A stretch of DNA of 64,000 nt from an uncultured Bizionia sp. (lineage in GTDB: Bacteria > Bacteroidota > Bacteroidia > Flavobacteriales > Flavobacteriaceae). Below, in pieces: positions 18,223 to 27,217 of the stretch. A model generated the notes under the pieces. It was not told the origin of the DNA. It did no database searches and was given only the letters and a program-made list of their open reading frames with translations. Location: contig CANMCF010000015.1 in assembly GCA_947496215.1 (NCBI GenBank), positions 1 through 64,000 of the forward strand, read 5' to 3'. Within the stretch, counting starts at the first letter, position 1. Every line of letters starts with the position of its first letter. The position numbers and the translations under genes are program-made.

Positions 18223-19449
18223 ATGAAAGCATTATTAAAGAAGTACGAAAATAAAGAACCAGAAATCATATTTAATTGGAAAGACGCAGAAACAGAAGCT
18301 GAAGGCTGGACGGTAATAAACTCACTTAGAGGAGGTGCCGCAGGTGGAGGAACGAGAATGCGTAAAGGTTTGGATATGAATGAGGTGTTGTCTTTGGCAA
18401 AGACGATGGAAGTAAAGTTCACAGTATCGGGGCCTGCTATCGGAGGAGCCAAATCCGGAATAAATTTTGACCCGAAAGACCCAAGAAAGAAAGGTGTTTT
18501 GGAACGTTGGTACAAGGCGGTCTCCCCATTGCTGAAAAGTTATTATGGAACAGGAGGGGATTTGAATGTGGATGAAATCCACGAGGTGATTCCCATTACG
18601 GAGGAATCGGGCGTTTGGCATCCGCAAGAAGGTGTTTTCAATGGACATTTCAAGCCAACTGAAGCAGACAAGATAAATAGAATAGGACAGTTGCGTCAAG
18701 GTGTCATAAAAGTGATTGAAAACTCGGCTTTTTCTCCAGATGTTGCTAGGAAATATACAGTGGCAGACATGATCACTGGTTACGGAGTAGCCGAAGCCGT
18801 AAAGAGTTATTATGAAATTTATGGTGGAAGCGTAGTTGGAAAACGTGCCATTGTCCAAGGGTTTGGAAACGTAGGTTCTGCAGCAGCATATTACTTGGCC
18901 CAAATGGGTGCAAAGGTAGTAGGAATCATAGACATCTCCGGAGGTGTGATCAACGAAGAAGGGTTCTCCTTTGAGCAAATCACCGATTTCTTTTTGACAA
19001 AGAATGGAAATACGTTGGCAGCAGAGAATATGATTTCCTTTGCAGAAATGAATGAGAAGATCTGGTCTTTGGAAACAGAAATCTTTGCACCATGTGCAGC
19101 TTCTAGATTGATTACCCAAAACCAAATAGATCAATTGATAGAAACAGGATTGGAAGTTATCTCATGTGGAGCTAATGTTCCATTTGCAGACAAGGAAATC
19201 TTCTTTGGTCCAATAATGGAGCATACGGATGAGCGTGTGAGTCTAATACCAGATTTTATTTCAAATTGTGGAATGGCTAGAGTATTTGCCTACTTTATGG
19301 AACGTAAGGTGCAAATGACGGATGAAGCTATTTTTCATGACACATCGAATATTATAAAACAAGCAATTCAAAACGTTTACGATAGAAGTCCAAGTAAAAC
19401 GGAAATCAGCAAGACGGCTTTTGAAATTGCATTAAAACAACTTGTATAG
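18223..19449 (+). CDS. Glu/Leu/Phe/Val dehydrogenase
   Basis: 408 residues. The N-terminal dimerisation/substrate domain includes SLRGGAAGGGTRMRKGL and GPAIGGAKSG (70-79), where Lys77 is the expected substrate Lys. The C-terminal Rossmann domain has VQGFGNVGSAAAYYLAQMGA (about 210-229). The family oxidatively deaminates an amino acid with NAD(P). Catalytic blocks are present, but the sequence is divergent from the classic 450-residue GDH, so the substrate may be glutamate or another amino acid. The nhaD gene follows after 6 bp, suggesting an operon. Confidence 0.88.
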   Translation: MKALLKKYENKEPEIIFNWKDAETEAEGWTVINSLRGGAAGGGTRMRKGLDMNEVLSLAKTMEVKFTVSGPAIGGAKSGINFDPKDPRKKGVLERWYKAVSPLLKSYYGTGGDLNVDEIHEVIPITEESGVWHPQEGVFNGHFKPTEADKINRIGQLRQGVIKVIENSAFSPDVARKYTVADMITGYGVAEAVKSYYEIYGGSVVGKRAIVQGFGNVGSAAAYYLAQMGAKVVGIIDISGGVINEEGFSFEQITDFFLTKNGNTLAAENMISFAEMNEKIWSLETEIFAPCAASRLITQNQIDQLIETGLEVISCGANVPFADKEIFFGPIMEHTDERVSLIPDFISNCGMARVFAYFMERKVQMTDEAIFHDTSNIIKQAIQNVYDRSPSKTEISKTAFEIALKQLV

Positions 19450-19455
19450 AATAGA

Positions 19456-20847
19456 ATGGAAGCAGTCATAATTTTAGTATTCGTATTTGGCTATTTAGCA
19501 ATTACATTAGAACATAATATAAAAATAGATAAGCTTATTCCAGCTTTGGTCATGATGGCCATAAGTTGGGCTTTGATTTCTTTGGGAATAGACTCATTTT
19601 CACAATGGTTCGATTCGGCAAAGCATGGATTGGTCGATGGCTATACAACGATGGATCACGAAAGCAAAATGCATTTGATGGAAGAGACATTGTTGCATCA
19701 CTTGGGGAAGACAGCAGAAATATTGGTGTTTTTGTTGGGAGCGATGACCATAGTGGAAATCATAGATTATTTCGATGGTTTTTCGACTATTAAAAACTTC
19801 ATAAGAACTAAAAAGAAATCCAAAATACTCTGGATCTTTTGCATATTGGCATTTATCCTATCCGCAATCATAGATAATCTTACAGCTACGATCGTATTGA
19901 TATCCATTCTTCAAAAGATAGTTAAAGACAGAAGTGTACGTGTTTGGTATGCAGGATTAATAATTATTGCAGCCAATGCAGGTGGAGCATTTTCTCCAAT
20001 AGGGGACGTGACCACCACGATGCTTTGGATTGGAAACAAAGTATCCACAGGACACCTTTTCGGGTATCTATTTTTACCCTCATTGATATGTATGGTCGTA
20101 CCAGCTACCATTGCGTCATTTTTACCAGCATTCAAAGGCGAGTTGGAAATAGAAGCAGCAGGGGAAAAGTCCAAAAGTAGATTTAGTGGCACAATGTTGT
20201 ATTTAGGGTTGGGAGCAATTGTATTCGTGCCAATTTTTAAAGTGGTTACCCATCTACCTCCATATGTGGGAATGATGCTATCATTGGGAGTCGTTGCCAT
20301 TTTTGCAGAAATATACAGTTCTTCGAAATTTAGTATGACAGAACTTGATGGAGAAGAAAGTGATGCACATGCACATCATAGTCCAGTACATTATTCATTG
20401 TCAAAGATAGAATTGCCAAGCATATTGTTTTTCTTGGGAATTTTGATGGCTGTAGCAGCCTTGGAGTCATTGGGAACTCTATTCGGTTTTGCTTCGACAC
20501 TAAAAGAATCTGTCCCTATGGTTGGAACAGAAATGGTTGGAACACAAGTATCGGATTTGGTAGTGTTGCTATTGGGGGTAGGATCAGCCGTGATAGACAA
20601 CGTACCATTGGTAGCAGCTAGTTTAGGAATGTTCACAGAGGCATTGGATGATCAGCTATGGCATTTCATAGCCTATTCAGCTGGAACAGGAGGAAGTATG
20701 TTGATCATAGGTTCGGCTGCTGGAGTAGTAGCCATGGGAATGGAGAAAATAGATTTTTTCTGGTACCTTAAAAAAATCTCATGGTTAGCCATGGCAGGAT
20801 TCTTGGCGGGGGCTTTGGTGTTCCTATTCACAAGAACACTATTCTAA
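19456..20847 (+). CDS. nhaD: NhaD-type sodium/proton antiporter
   Basis: A 463-residue polytopic membrane protein with about 11-12 hydrophobic segments. Hallmarks include AIIDNLTATIVLISIL, NAGGAFSPIGDVTTTMLW, VIDNVPLVAASLGMF and GTGGSMLIIGSAAGVVAMGM, as expected of the NhaD / ion-transporter superfamily. It exports Na+ (or Li+) in exchange for protons, which suits a marine or salt-tolerant cell. Its final codons and 3' flank are copied at 23226-23297 upstream of the second exbB gene. Confidence 0.92.
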   Translation: MEAVIILVFVFGYLAITLEHNIKIDKLIPALVMMAISWALISLGIDSFSQWFDSAKHGLVDGYTTMDHESKMHLMEETLLHHLGKTAEILVFLLGAMTIVEIIDYFDGFSTIKNFIRTKKKSKILWIFCILAFILSAIIDNLTATIVLISILQKIVKDRSVRVWYAGLIIIAANAGGAFSPIGDVTTTMLWIGNKVSTGHLFGYLFLPSLICMVVPATIASFLPAFKGELEIEAAGEKSKSRFSGTMLYLGLGAIVFVPIFKVVTHLPPYVGMMLSLGVVAIFAEIYSSSKFSMTELDGEESDAHAHHSPVHYSLSKIELPSILFFLGILMAVAALESLGTLFGFASTLKESVPMVGTEMVGTQVSDLVVLLLGVGSAVIDNVPLVAASLGMFTEALDDQLWHFIAYSAGTGGSMLIIGSAAGVVAMGMEKIDFFWYLKKISWLAMAGFLAGALVFLFTRTLF

Positions 20848-20898
20848 ACTATACGTAAGAGAAAAAAATAACGTTATACCATTATCAAAATAAAAACT

Positions 20899-21600
20899 AT
20901 GTTAAATACATTATTGCAAGACACGGCACAAGATGCAGAAGCTTTAGTAGATGGCGAGTCAGTAGAAAAGACACTGTCCATCATAGAATTGATAACCAGT
21001 AGCGGTACGGCAGGTATCGTAATCATAGCCGTTCTCGGCTTGCTTTTGGTTATGGCTACCTATATTTATTTTGAACGCCTCTTTGCCATAAAAGATGCAG
21101 CAAAGGTAGATTCCAACTTTATGAATCAAATCAAGGATTACGTAAGCAATGGCAAGGTGGATTCGGCACAGAACCTATGTTCTCAAGCTAATTCACCGGT
21201 ATCTAGATTGATAAGCAAAGGTATATCCAGAATAGGGAAACCGTTGGAGGACATCAACACGGCGATCGAAAATGCTGGACGGTTGGAAGTCTATGGACTG
21301 GAAAAAAACGTAAGTGTATTAGCAACCATTTCTGGAGCAGCACCGATGATTGGTTTTTTAGGAACGGTAATAGGTATGATCATCTCGATATTCGAAATAG
21401 CGAACTCAGGGGGGTCTATAGACATAAAGACCTTGGCAGACGGGTTGTACACGGCAATGACAACTACCGTAGGAGGTTTGGTCGTGGGTATTGTGGCATA
21501 CATTGCCTATAACCACTTGGTAGTGAAGACGGATAAGGTGGTTTACCAAATGGAGGCCAATTCATTGGATTTCTTGGACTTGTTAAACGAACCTATATAG
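20899..21600 (+). CDS. exbB: MotA/TolQ/ExbB proton-channel protein, copy 1
   Basis: 233 residues with a membrane helix at about 34-57, a cytoplasmic loop, and two C-terminal helices covering GAAPMIGFLGTVIGMIISIF and TAMTTTVGGLVVGIVAYIAY, the TolQ/ExbB core. With ExbD it forms the proton-driven motor that energises TonB-dependent outer-membrane uptake. It differs from the second copy at 23298 by only three residues (Gly47/Ala, Asn92/Asp, Lys210/Arg). ExbD starts 1 base after the stop. Confidence 0.93.
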   Translation: MLNTLLQDTAQDAEALVDGESVEKTLSIIELITSSGTAGIVIIAVLGLLLVMATYIYFERLFAIKDAAKVDSNFMNQIKDYVSNGKVDSAQNLCSQANSPVSRLISKGISRIGKPLEDINTAIENAGRLEVYGLEKNVSVLATISGAAPMIGFLGTVIGMIISIFEIANSGGSIDIKTLADGLYTAMTTTVGGLVVGIVAYIAYNHLVVKTDKVVYQMEANSLDFLDLLNEPI

Positions 21601-21601
21601 T

Positions 21602-21994
21602 ATGAACTTAAGAGGAAGAAACAAGGTAACACCAGAATTTAACATGTCTTCCATGACGGACATCGTATTCCTGCTACTGATCTTTTTTATGATTGCGTCC
21701 ACATTGGTATCGGCAGAGGCAATAGATCTATTGTTGCCAAAGTCGTCAAGCAAGACCACGCAAACCAAGAATGTATCGGTGAGTGTGAACAAGGAGCATC
21801 AGTACTTTGTGAATATGAAGCAAGTATCCAAAAATGCATTGGAGGCAGAAGTTTTGTCCAAGGTGGGAGCGTCTAATTCACCGACGATAACCATAAGGTC
21901 GGATCAAGATGTGGAAATGAAGCATGTCGTTTTTATCATGGACATTGCCAATAGAAACAAAATAAAGTCTACATTAGCAGTAAAGTCACAATAA
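21602..21994 (+). CDS. exbD: ExbD/TolR biopolymer transport protein, copy 1
   Basis: 130 residues with one N-terminal membrane helix, whose start SSMTDIVFLLLIFFM carries the essential proton-path Asp (Asp20), then a periplasmic domain ending VKHVVF-like IANRNKIKSTLA. It is the partner of the ExbB just upstream. It differs from the second copy at a single residue (Asn92 against Ser). Confidence 0.93.
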   Translation: MNLRGRNKVTPEFNMSSMTDIVFLLLIFFMIASTLVSAEAIDLLLPKSSSKTTQTKNVSVSVNKEHQYFVNMKQVSKNALEAEVLSKVGASNSPTITIRSDQDVEMKHVVFIMDIANRNKIKSTLAVKSQ

Positions 21995-22004
21995 AATTAT
22001 GTAA

Positions 22005-23165
22005 ATGAAATATTTAGAGACCAAACACGAGCGAAATTCGGCAAAGATAACTGCACTATTGTTGTTTATTTTAATGTTGTTGTTATTTGTGGTTGGTCCT
22101 CCATATTTAGATCCACCACCAGAATACGGTGTAGCCATAAATTTTGGCAATCCAAGCGAAATGAACGATGAAGTTCTACCGGATGAACCTTCCAGTGCAG
22201 ATGCCGATGAGATAGCAGAAGAAGTAGAAGAGGCGGAAGCAGAAGAAATAATTGAAGAAGATACTGCAGAAGAACTTGTAGAAGAAGAAATCGTTGAGGA
22301 AGAAACGACGGAAGAGGTCGTTGAAAAAGAAGCTGTAGAAGAAACGGTTGAGGAAGTGGCGGAAGAAGACCCCGCAGAAATAGCCGAAAGAGAAGCAGAA
22401 GCTAGAGCAGCAGAGGAACTATTGGCACAACAAGAAGAAGAAGCGTTAAAAATAAAAGAAGCCAAAGAAGCCAAAGAAGCAAAGGAAGAGGCGGAAAGAG
22501 TAGCTAAAGCCAAAGCAGAAAAAGAAGCCAAGAAGGCTAAAGAAGCCAAGGAAGTCAAAGAGGCTAAGGAAGCTAAGGAGAAAGCAGAAAAAGAAGCTAA
22601 ACTCAAGGCAGAAAGAGCTGCAAAGGCAAAAGCCGATAAGTTGGCAGCAGAAGCAAAGAAAAAAGCTGCAAGATTGGCTGCAGAGCGAAAAGCAGCCAAA
22701 GCGAAGGCAAAAGCCGACGCTGATGCCAAGGCAGCTGCAGAAAGTGCTGCAAAGAAAAAAGCCGCAGCTGCAGCCGCAGCTGCAAAACAAAAAGAAGGAG
22801 GAAGCTCTGAAGTTTCCTTTGCACTCATCGAAAACGTTCCAATCTATCCAGGTTGCGAAGGAGGGGATAACAATGCCAAGAAAAAATGTATGAGCGCCAA
22901 AATCAAAAAGTTCGTTGGCGAAAAGTTCGACAAGCAATTGGCAGCAGATTTGGGATTGACAGGAATACAAGACATCAAGATCTACTTCAAGATAAATAAC
23001 AAAGGTGACATTGTGGATATCAGAGCAAAAGCACCTAACCCTAAATTGGTAGCAGAAGCAAAACGTGTTGCCAGATTGTTGCCAAAGATGAAACCTGGTA
23101 GACAGCAAGGTAAGGCAGTAACCGTGCCTTATTACTTGCCAGTTAAGATTCAAGCAGGAAATTAA
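22005..23165 (+). CDS. TonB-like energy transducer, copy 1 (long EAK linker)
   Basis: 386 residues. The N-terminus MKYLETKHERNSAKITALLL leads into a membrane helix (about 15-35) and PPYLDPPPEYG. A long acidic stretch and then an Ala/Lys/Glu repeat linker (about 55-265) would span the periplasm. The C-terminal domain (about 270-386), with SFALIENVPIYPGCEGGDN and YFKINNKGDIVDIRAKAP, is the usual Bacteroidota TonB domain. It carries energy from ExbBD to outer-membrane receptors. The codon-level repeat creates two long false frames on the other strand. Confidence 0.9.
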   Translation: MKYLETKHERNSAKITALLLFILMLLLFVVGPPYLDPPPEYGVAINFGNPSEMNDEVLPDEPSSADADEIAEEVEEAEAEEIIEEDTAEELVEEEIVEEETTEEVVEKEAVEETVEEVAEEDPAEIAEREAEARAAEELLAQQEEEALKIKEAKEAKEAKEEAERVAKAKAEKEAKKAKEAKEVKEAKEAKEKAEKEAKLKAERAAKAKADKLAAEAKKKAARLAAERKAAKAKAKADADAKAAAESAAKKKAAAAAAAAKQKEGGSSEVSFALIENVPIYPGCEGGDNNAKKKCMSAKIKKFVGEKFDKQLAADLGLTGIQDIKIYFKINNKGDIVDIRAKAPNPKLVAEAKRVARLLPKMKPGRQQGKAVTVPYYLPVKIQAGN

Positions 23166-23297
23166 CATTTTGAGATGTGAGATTTTATGGATAGGATTAA
23201 AATCCAGAAACAAACTCATCTCTCCATTCACAAGAACGCTATTCCAATTATACTCAAGAGAAAAAAATAACGTTATACCATTATCAAAATAAAAACT

Positions 23298-23999
23298 ATG
23301 TTAAATACATTATTGCAAGACACAGCACAGGATGCAGAAGCTTTAGTAGATGGAGAGTCAGTCGAAAAGACACTGTCCATCATAGAATTGATAACCAGTA
23401 GCGGTACGGCAGGTATCGTAATCATAGCCGTTCTCGCTTTGCTTTTGGTTATGGCTACCTATATATACTTCGAGCGCCTCTTTGCCATAAAAGACGCAGC
23501 AAAGGTGGATTCCAACTTTATGAATCAAATCAAGGATTATGTAAGCAATGGCAAGGTGGATTCTGCACAGGATCTATGTTCCCAAGCTAATTCACCGGTA
23601 TCTAGATTGATAAGCAAAGGAATCTCCAGAATAGGGAAACCATTGGAGGACATCAACACGGCCATCGAAAATGCTGGACGATTGGAAGTATACGGTTTGG
23701 AGAAAAATGTAAGTGTGCTGGCAACCATTTCCGGAGCAGCACCGATGATAGGTTTTTTAGGAACCGTAATAGGTATGATCATCTCGATATTCGAAATAGC
23801 GAACTCGGGAGGATCTATAGACATAAAGACCTTGGCAGACGGGTTGTACACGGCAATGACAACTACCGTAGGAGGTTTGGTCGTGGGTATTGTGGCATAC
23901 ATTGCCTATAATCACTTGGTAGTGAGGACGGATAAGGTGGTTTACCAAATGGAGGCCAATTCATTGGATTTCTTGGACTTGTTAAACGAACCTATATAG
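23298..23999 (+). CDS. exbB: MotA/TolQ/ExbB proton-channel protein, copy 2
   Basis: 233 residues, 230 identical to the ExbB at 20899, with the same three helices and core motifs. Silent substitutions are scattered through the gene, so the duplication is not brand-new yet the protein is strongly constrained. It is followed after 1 base by exbD copy 2. Because this copy leads into the tonB-folC arrangement common in flavobacteria, it may mark the ancestral location. Confidence 0.93.
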   Translation: MLNTLLQDTAQDAEALVDGESVEKTLSIIELITSSGTAGIVIIAVLALLLVMATYIYFERLFAIKDAAKVDSNFMNQIKDYVSNGKVDSAQDLCSQANSPVSRLISKGISRIGKPLEDINTAIENAGRLEVYGLEKNVSVLATISGAAPMIGFLGTVIGMIISIFEIANSGGSIDIKTLADGLYTAMTTTVGGLVVGIVAYIAYNHLVVRTDKVVYQMEANSLDFLDLLNEPI

Positions 24000-24000
24000 T

Positions 24001-24393
24001 ATGAACTTACGAGGAAGAAACAAGGTAACACCGGAATTCAATATGTCCTCTATGACGGACATCGTATTTCTGCTGCTGATCTTTTTTATGATTGCGTCCA
24101 CATTGGTATCGGCAGAAGCGATAGATCTATTGTTGCCAAAGTCGTCAAGCAAGACCACGCAAACCAAGAATGTATCGGTAAGCGTTAACAAGGAGCATCA
24201 GTATTTTGTGAATATGAAACAAGTATCCAAAAATGCATTGGAAGCAGAGGTTTTGTCCAAGGTGGGAGCGTCGAGTTCCCCGACGATAACCATAAGATCA
24301 GATCAAGATGTGGAAATGAAGCATGTCGTTTTTATAATGGACATTGCCAATAGAAACAAGATAAAGTCAACTCTGGCGGTTAAATCGCAGTAA
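24001..24393 (+). CDS. exbD: ExbD/TolR biopolymer transport protein, copy 2
   Basis: 130 residues, 129 identical to the copy at 21602. It retains the channel Asp20 within MTDIVFLLLIFFM. It lies between exbB copy 2 and a third, degenerate ExbD-like gene 5 bp downstream. Confidence 0.93.
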   Translation: MNLRGRNKVTPEFNMSSMTDIVFLLLIFFMIASTLVSAEAIDLLLPKSSSKTTQTKNVSVSVNKEHQYFVNMKQVSKNALEAEVLSKVGASSSPTITIRSDQDVEMKHVVFIMDIANRNKIKSTLAVKSQ

Positions 24394-24398
24394 AGCAA

Positions 24399-24764
24399 AT
24401 GAGAAAGACATTGATTTACCTTGTGTGTTTTTCGATTGTAGTTTTTTCGATATTTATGCTGAAACCATTTAATTCTAATCCAAAATTGGATAGTGGCATA
24501 GATTTGGTAGTACCTATGACAAAATCGAAAACATCAAAGTCTTTAAAAATAGTAATTGAAAATAATGGCAACTGTTTAATCGAAGATAAAATTGTAAAGA
24601 AAGACAGTTTAGAGGCAGAAATCATTAATTTTATAGAATCAGAAGGATATGAGTCACTAACATTGAAATCACGAAAAGATGTGGAAGTAAAACATGTCGT
24701 TTTTGTAATGGAGATAGCGAATAGGAATAACATAAAATCTACATTGGCTACCAGAGAGCAGTAA
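24399..24764 (+). CDS. Degenerate ExbD-like protein lacking the channel aspartate
   Basis: 121 residues. The C-terminal end (VEVKHVVFVMEIANRNNIKSTLA) aligns with ExbD copies 1 and 2, and the spacing of IDLVVP matches ExbD's IDLLLP. The N-terminus has been replaced: MRKTLIYLVCFSIVVFSIFM is hydrophobic but contains no Asp, so the proton-path residue is missing. The intact frame and position inside the operon argue for a retained function, perhaps as a subunit that binds ExbB or TonB without driving the motor. It could also be on the way to becoming a pseudogene. Confidence 0.75.
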   Translation: MRKTLIYLVCFSIVVFSIFMLKPFNSNPKLDSGIDLVVPMTKSKTSKSLKIVIENNGNCLIEDKIVKKDSLEAEIINFIESEGYESLTLKSRKDVEVKHVVFVMEIANRNNIKSTLATREQ

Positions 24765-24778
24765 TAAAAGAGTAAGAG

Positions 24779-25648
24779 ATGAAATATTTAGAAACAAAAC
24801 ACGAGCGAAATTCGGCAAAGATAACAACCTTGTTGTTGTTGATATTGCTATTGTTGTTATTTGTAATAGGTCCTCCTTACTTGGATCCACCACCAGAATA
24901 TGGTGTTGCGGTCAACTTTGGAAATTCCAATGTAGGTAGTGGAGATGTTCAGCCTGACAAACCTGTCAAATCCAAAGATGTAAATATAAACAAGACTCCA
25001 GAAGAAGCTCAATCTCAACCAGAAGATACTCAGCCGGAAGATGCAGCACCCAAAGAAGCCGCAGAAGATGTCATAACGCAAGATACAGAAGAAGCAGTAG
25101 CCTTGAAAAAGAATAAAGAGGCTCAAGAAGCTAAAGAAAAGGCGGCAGCCGAAGCGGAAAGAAAAGCAAAGGTCAAGGCAGCAGCCGAAGCAAAAAAGAA
25201 AAAAGAGGAAGCAGACAAAAAAGCGAAATTGGATGCTATGATGGGGGGACTCAACAACTCAGATGGGGAATCATCTGGTAGTGAAGGAGACGATAATCAA
25301 GCTGGAGACAAAGGACAGTTGGATGGGAACCCATATGCACCTAGTTATTTTGGAGCCCCAGGAACAGGAAATGGAGGTGTTGGATATGGATTGAATGGTA
25401 GAGGGAAACCAACACGCAAGGAAATAAAACCAGAATGCCAAGAAGAAGGAAGGGTTGTTGTAGAGATACATGTAAATAGAGCAGGGAAAGTCATCAAGGC
25501 CATTCCTGGAAAAAAAGGAACTACAGGAGATGCTTGTTTGTTCGAGGCAGCAAAGAAGACAGCATTATCACACAAATGGCCAGCAGATTCCAAAGCACCT
25601 ACAAAGCAGATAGGATTTGTAAAAATCGATTTTACCGTAGGACAATAA
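24779..25648 (+). CDS. TonB-like energy transducer, copy 2
   Basis: 289 residues. The first 55 residues closely match the transducer at 22005 (MKYLETKHERNSAKIT, membrane helix, PPYLDPPPEYGVAVNFG). The linker is shorter, and the C-terminal domain is different: a Gly-rich segment (GAPGTGNGGVGYGLNGRGKP) followed by a compact TonB/AgmX-like domain with GRVVVEIHVNRAGKVIKA. The motor-facing end is thus shared, while the receptor-facing end is specialised. folC starts 6 bp after its stop. Confidence 0.85.
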   Translation: MKYLETKHERNSAKITTLLLLILLLLLFVIGPPYLDPPPEYGVAVNFGNSNVGSGDVQPDKPVKSKDVNINKTPEEAQSQPEDTQPEDAAPKEAAEDVITQDTEEAVALKKNKEAQEAKEKAAAEAERKAKVKAAAEAKKKKEEADKKAKLDAMMGGLNNSDGESSGSEGDDNQAGDKGQLDGNPYAPSYFGAPGTGNGGVGYGLNGRGKPTRKEIKPECQEEGRVVVEIHVNRAGKVIKAIPGKKGTTGDACLFEAAKKTALSHKWPADSKAPTKQIGFVKIDFTVGQ

Positions 25649-25654
25649 TAAGCA

Positions 25655-26872
25655 ATGAAATATCAAGAGACCTTAAATTGGATGTTTTCCCAGCTTCCAA
25701 TGTATCAAAGGCAAGGTAAAACAGCATTTAAGGAAGACCTATCCAATACTGTATTACTTGCAAATCACTTAAAAAATCCAGAGAACAAATTTAAAACCGT
25801 ACATGTAGCCGGTACCAATGGAAAAGGTTCTACCAGCCATATGTTGGCATCTGTCTTGCAAGAAGCAGGGTATAAAGTAGGGCTTTATACTTCTCCACAT
25901 CTAAAGGACTTCAGGGAACGAATCAAAATAAATGGAGTAGAAGCGAGCAAGCAATTCGTTATGGGTTTCATAAAAAGGAACAAAACCTTCTTGGAATCCA
26001 ACAACTTGTCTTTTTTTGAAATGACGGTGGGGATGGCTTTCGATTATTTTGCGAAACAAGAGGTAGATGTAGCCATTGTCGAAGTAGGCCTTGGCGGTAG
26101 ATTGGACTCCACAAACATAATAATCCCCGAAGTTTCGGTAATAACCAACATAGGACTTGATCATACTCAATTTCTAGGAAATACCTTGGAAGCGATAGCA
26201 GCGGAAAAGGGAGGCATAATCAAAGCAGATATCCCAGTGATCATTGGAGAAACTCATAAAGAAACAGCTCCAGTGTTCAAGGCTTTGGCCAAAAAGTACA
26301 ATGCGGAAATCACTTTTGCCGATAAAGAGGAAACCAAGGTATATGAAAGCGATCTCATAGGAAGTTATCAATCCAAAAACATGAAAACAGTAATTCAGGC
26401 CATCAAATCATTGGGAGCGAAAGGGTTTGATGTTCCCGAGTTACATTTAAAAAATGGATTCAGCAAAGTTATTGAAAACACTGGTTTGCTGGGACGTTGG
26501 CAGATATTAAGCAAGCAACCCTTGGTTGTTTGCGACACAGCTCATAACAAAGAAGGGTTGTACTACACCATGAAGCAACTCGAACAAGAACAATATGAAA
26601 GATTGCACATTGTCTTTGGTGTTGTAAGCGACAAGGACTTGAATTCAATTTTTCAATTGCTCCCTAAAAACGCCATCTATTATTTTTGCAAGCCTGACAT
26701 CCCAAGAGGAATGGAAGCCTTGGAATTGCAAAATAAATTCAAGGTATATGACTATAAAGGTGATGTTTATGATTCCGTGAACGAAGCCTATGTGTCAGCC
26801 AAGAAATCAGCTAAGAAAGATGATGTGATCTATATTGGAGGAAGTACTTTCGTAGTCGCTGAAGTTGTTTGA
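25655..26872 (+). CDS. folC: Folylpolyglutamate synthase / dihydrofolate synthase
   Basis: 405 residues of the Mur-ligase-like FolC family: P-loop HVAGTNGKGSTSHML (about 49-63), GLYTSPHLKDFRERI, EVGLGGRLDSTN and TNIGLDHTQFLGNTLEAIA. It adds glutamate to folates, keeping them in the cell. The exbB-exbD-tonB-folC order is common in flavobacteria. It is probably translated from the same transcript as tonB. Confidence 0.95.
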   Translation: MKYQETLNWMFSQLPMYQRQGKTAFKEDLSNTVLLANHLKNPENKFKTVHVAGTNGKGSTSHMLASVLQEAGYKVGLYTSPHLKDFRERIKINGVEASKQFVMGFIKRNKTFLESNNLSFFEMTVGMAFDYFAKQEVDVAIVEVGLGGRLDSTNIIIPEVSVITNIGLDHTQFLGNTLEAIAAEKGGIIKADIPVIIGETHKETAPVFKALAKKYNAEITFADKEETKVYESDLIGSYQSKNMKTVIQAIKSLGAKGFDVPELHLKNGFSKVIENTGLLGRWQILSKQPLVVCDTAHNKEGLYYTMKQLEQEQYERLHIVFGVVSDKDLNSIFQLLPKNAIYYFCKPDIPRGMEALELQNKFKVYDYKGDVYDSVNEAYVSAKKSAKKDDVIYIGGSTFVVAEVV

Positions 26873-26919
26873 AATTTTATAAATTGTAACTCTCATAAAA
26901 TTAATAGAGCCATTTAAAA

Positions 26920-27213
26920 ATGCTAGAAATAATAAATCAGATTTTTGCCATAGAATTAAAGAGCAAGAAAGAGGATCTGTCACTATTCAATAGAAACATA
27001 GAGAGAATATATCACGAATGTGATGGTTTGGGATATCATATCGTCAACCCTTTGGGGAAGGCGTATAAAAATGAGATGACAGATGTCGAAGCCAACATCG
27101 TGGGAAACATTCACGGAAACATGGAAATTGTAAAGGTCCTTAAACCAATTGTTTACAAAGAAGACGAAGGAATGACCAGATTAATTCAAAAAGGAATTGT
27201 AATCGTAGAGTAA
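26920..27213 (+). CDS. Mini GrpE-like nucleotide exchange factor
   Basis: Only 97 residues. Residues about 38-97 (GYHIVNPLGKAYKNEMTD, then VVK-like MEIVKVLKPIVYK and LIQKGIVIVE) follow the beta-domain of GrpE, while the long N-terminal coiled coil of true GrpE (about 190 residues) is cut to a short helix. It lies 4 bp before an unusual Hsp70 gene, so it is probably that chaperone's dedicated exchange factor. Assignment is by pattern and context and would need a profile search. Confidence 0.65.
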   Translation: MLEIINQIFAIELKSKKEDLSLFNRNIERIYHECDGLGYHIVNPLGKAYKNEMTDVEANIVGNIHGNMEIVKVLKPIVYKEDEGMTRLIQKGIVIVE

Positions 27214-27217
27214 AGAC

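Larger units (their letters stand above)
20826..21994 (+). repeat. Tandem duplication, copy 1 (nhaD tail-exbB-exbD)
   Basis: Bases from the last codons of nhaD through the end of the first exbD are repeated at 23226-24393 with scattered, mostly silent changes. The shared leader AGAGAAAAAAATAACG is found before both exbB genes. Confidence 0.9.
23226..24393 (+). repeat. Tandem duplication, copy 2, including an nhaD 3' remnant
   Basis: Matches 20826-21994. The first 25 bases or so (ATTCACAAGAACGCTATTCC) correspond to the end of nhaD although no nhaD gene lies here; the nhaD stop has been mutated. This marks the left junction of the duplicated block. Confidence 0.88.

Noticed and set aside
21986-22828. 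280-codon minus-strand frame (and another at 22446-23231) opposite the first tonB gene
   Set aside because: Ala/Ser- and Phe/Cys-rich shadows of the EAK repeat linker codons.
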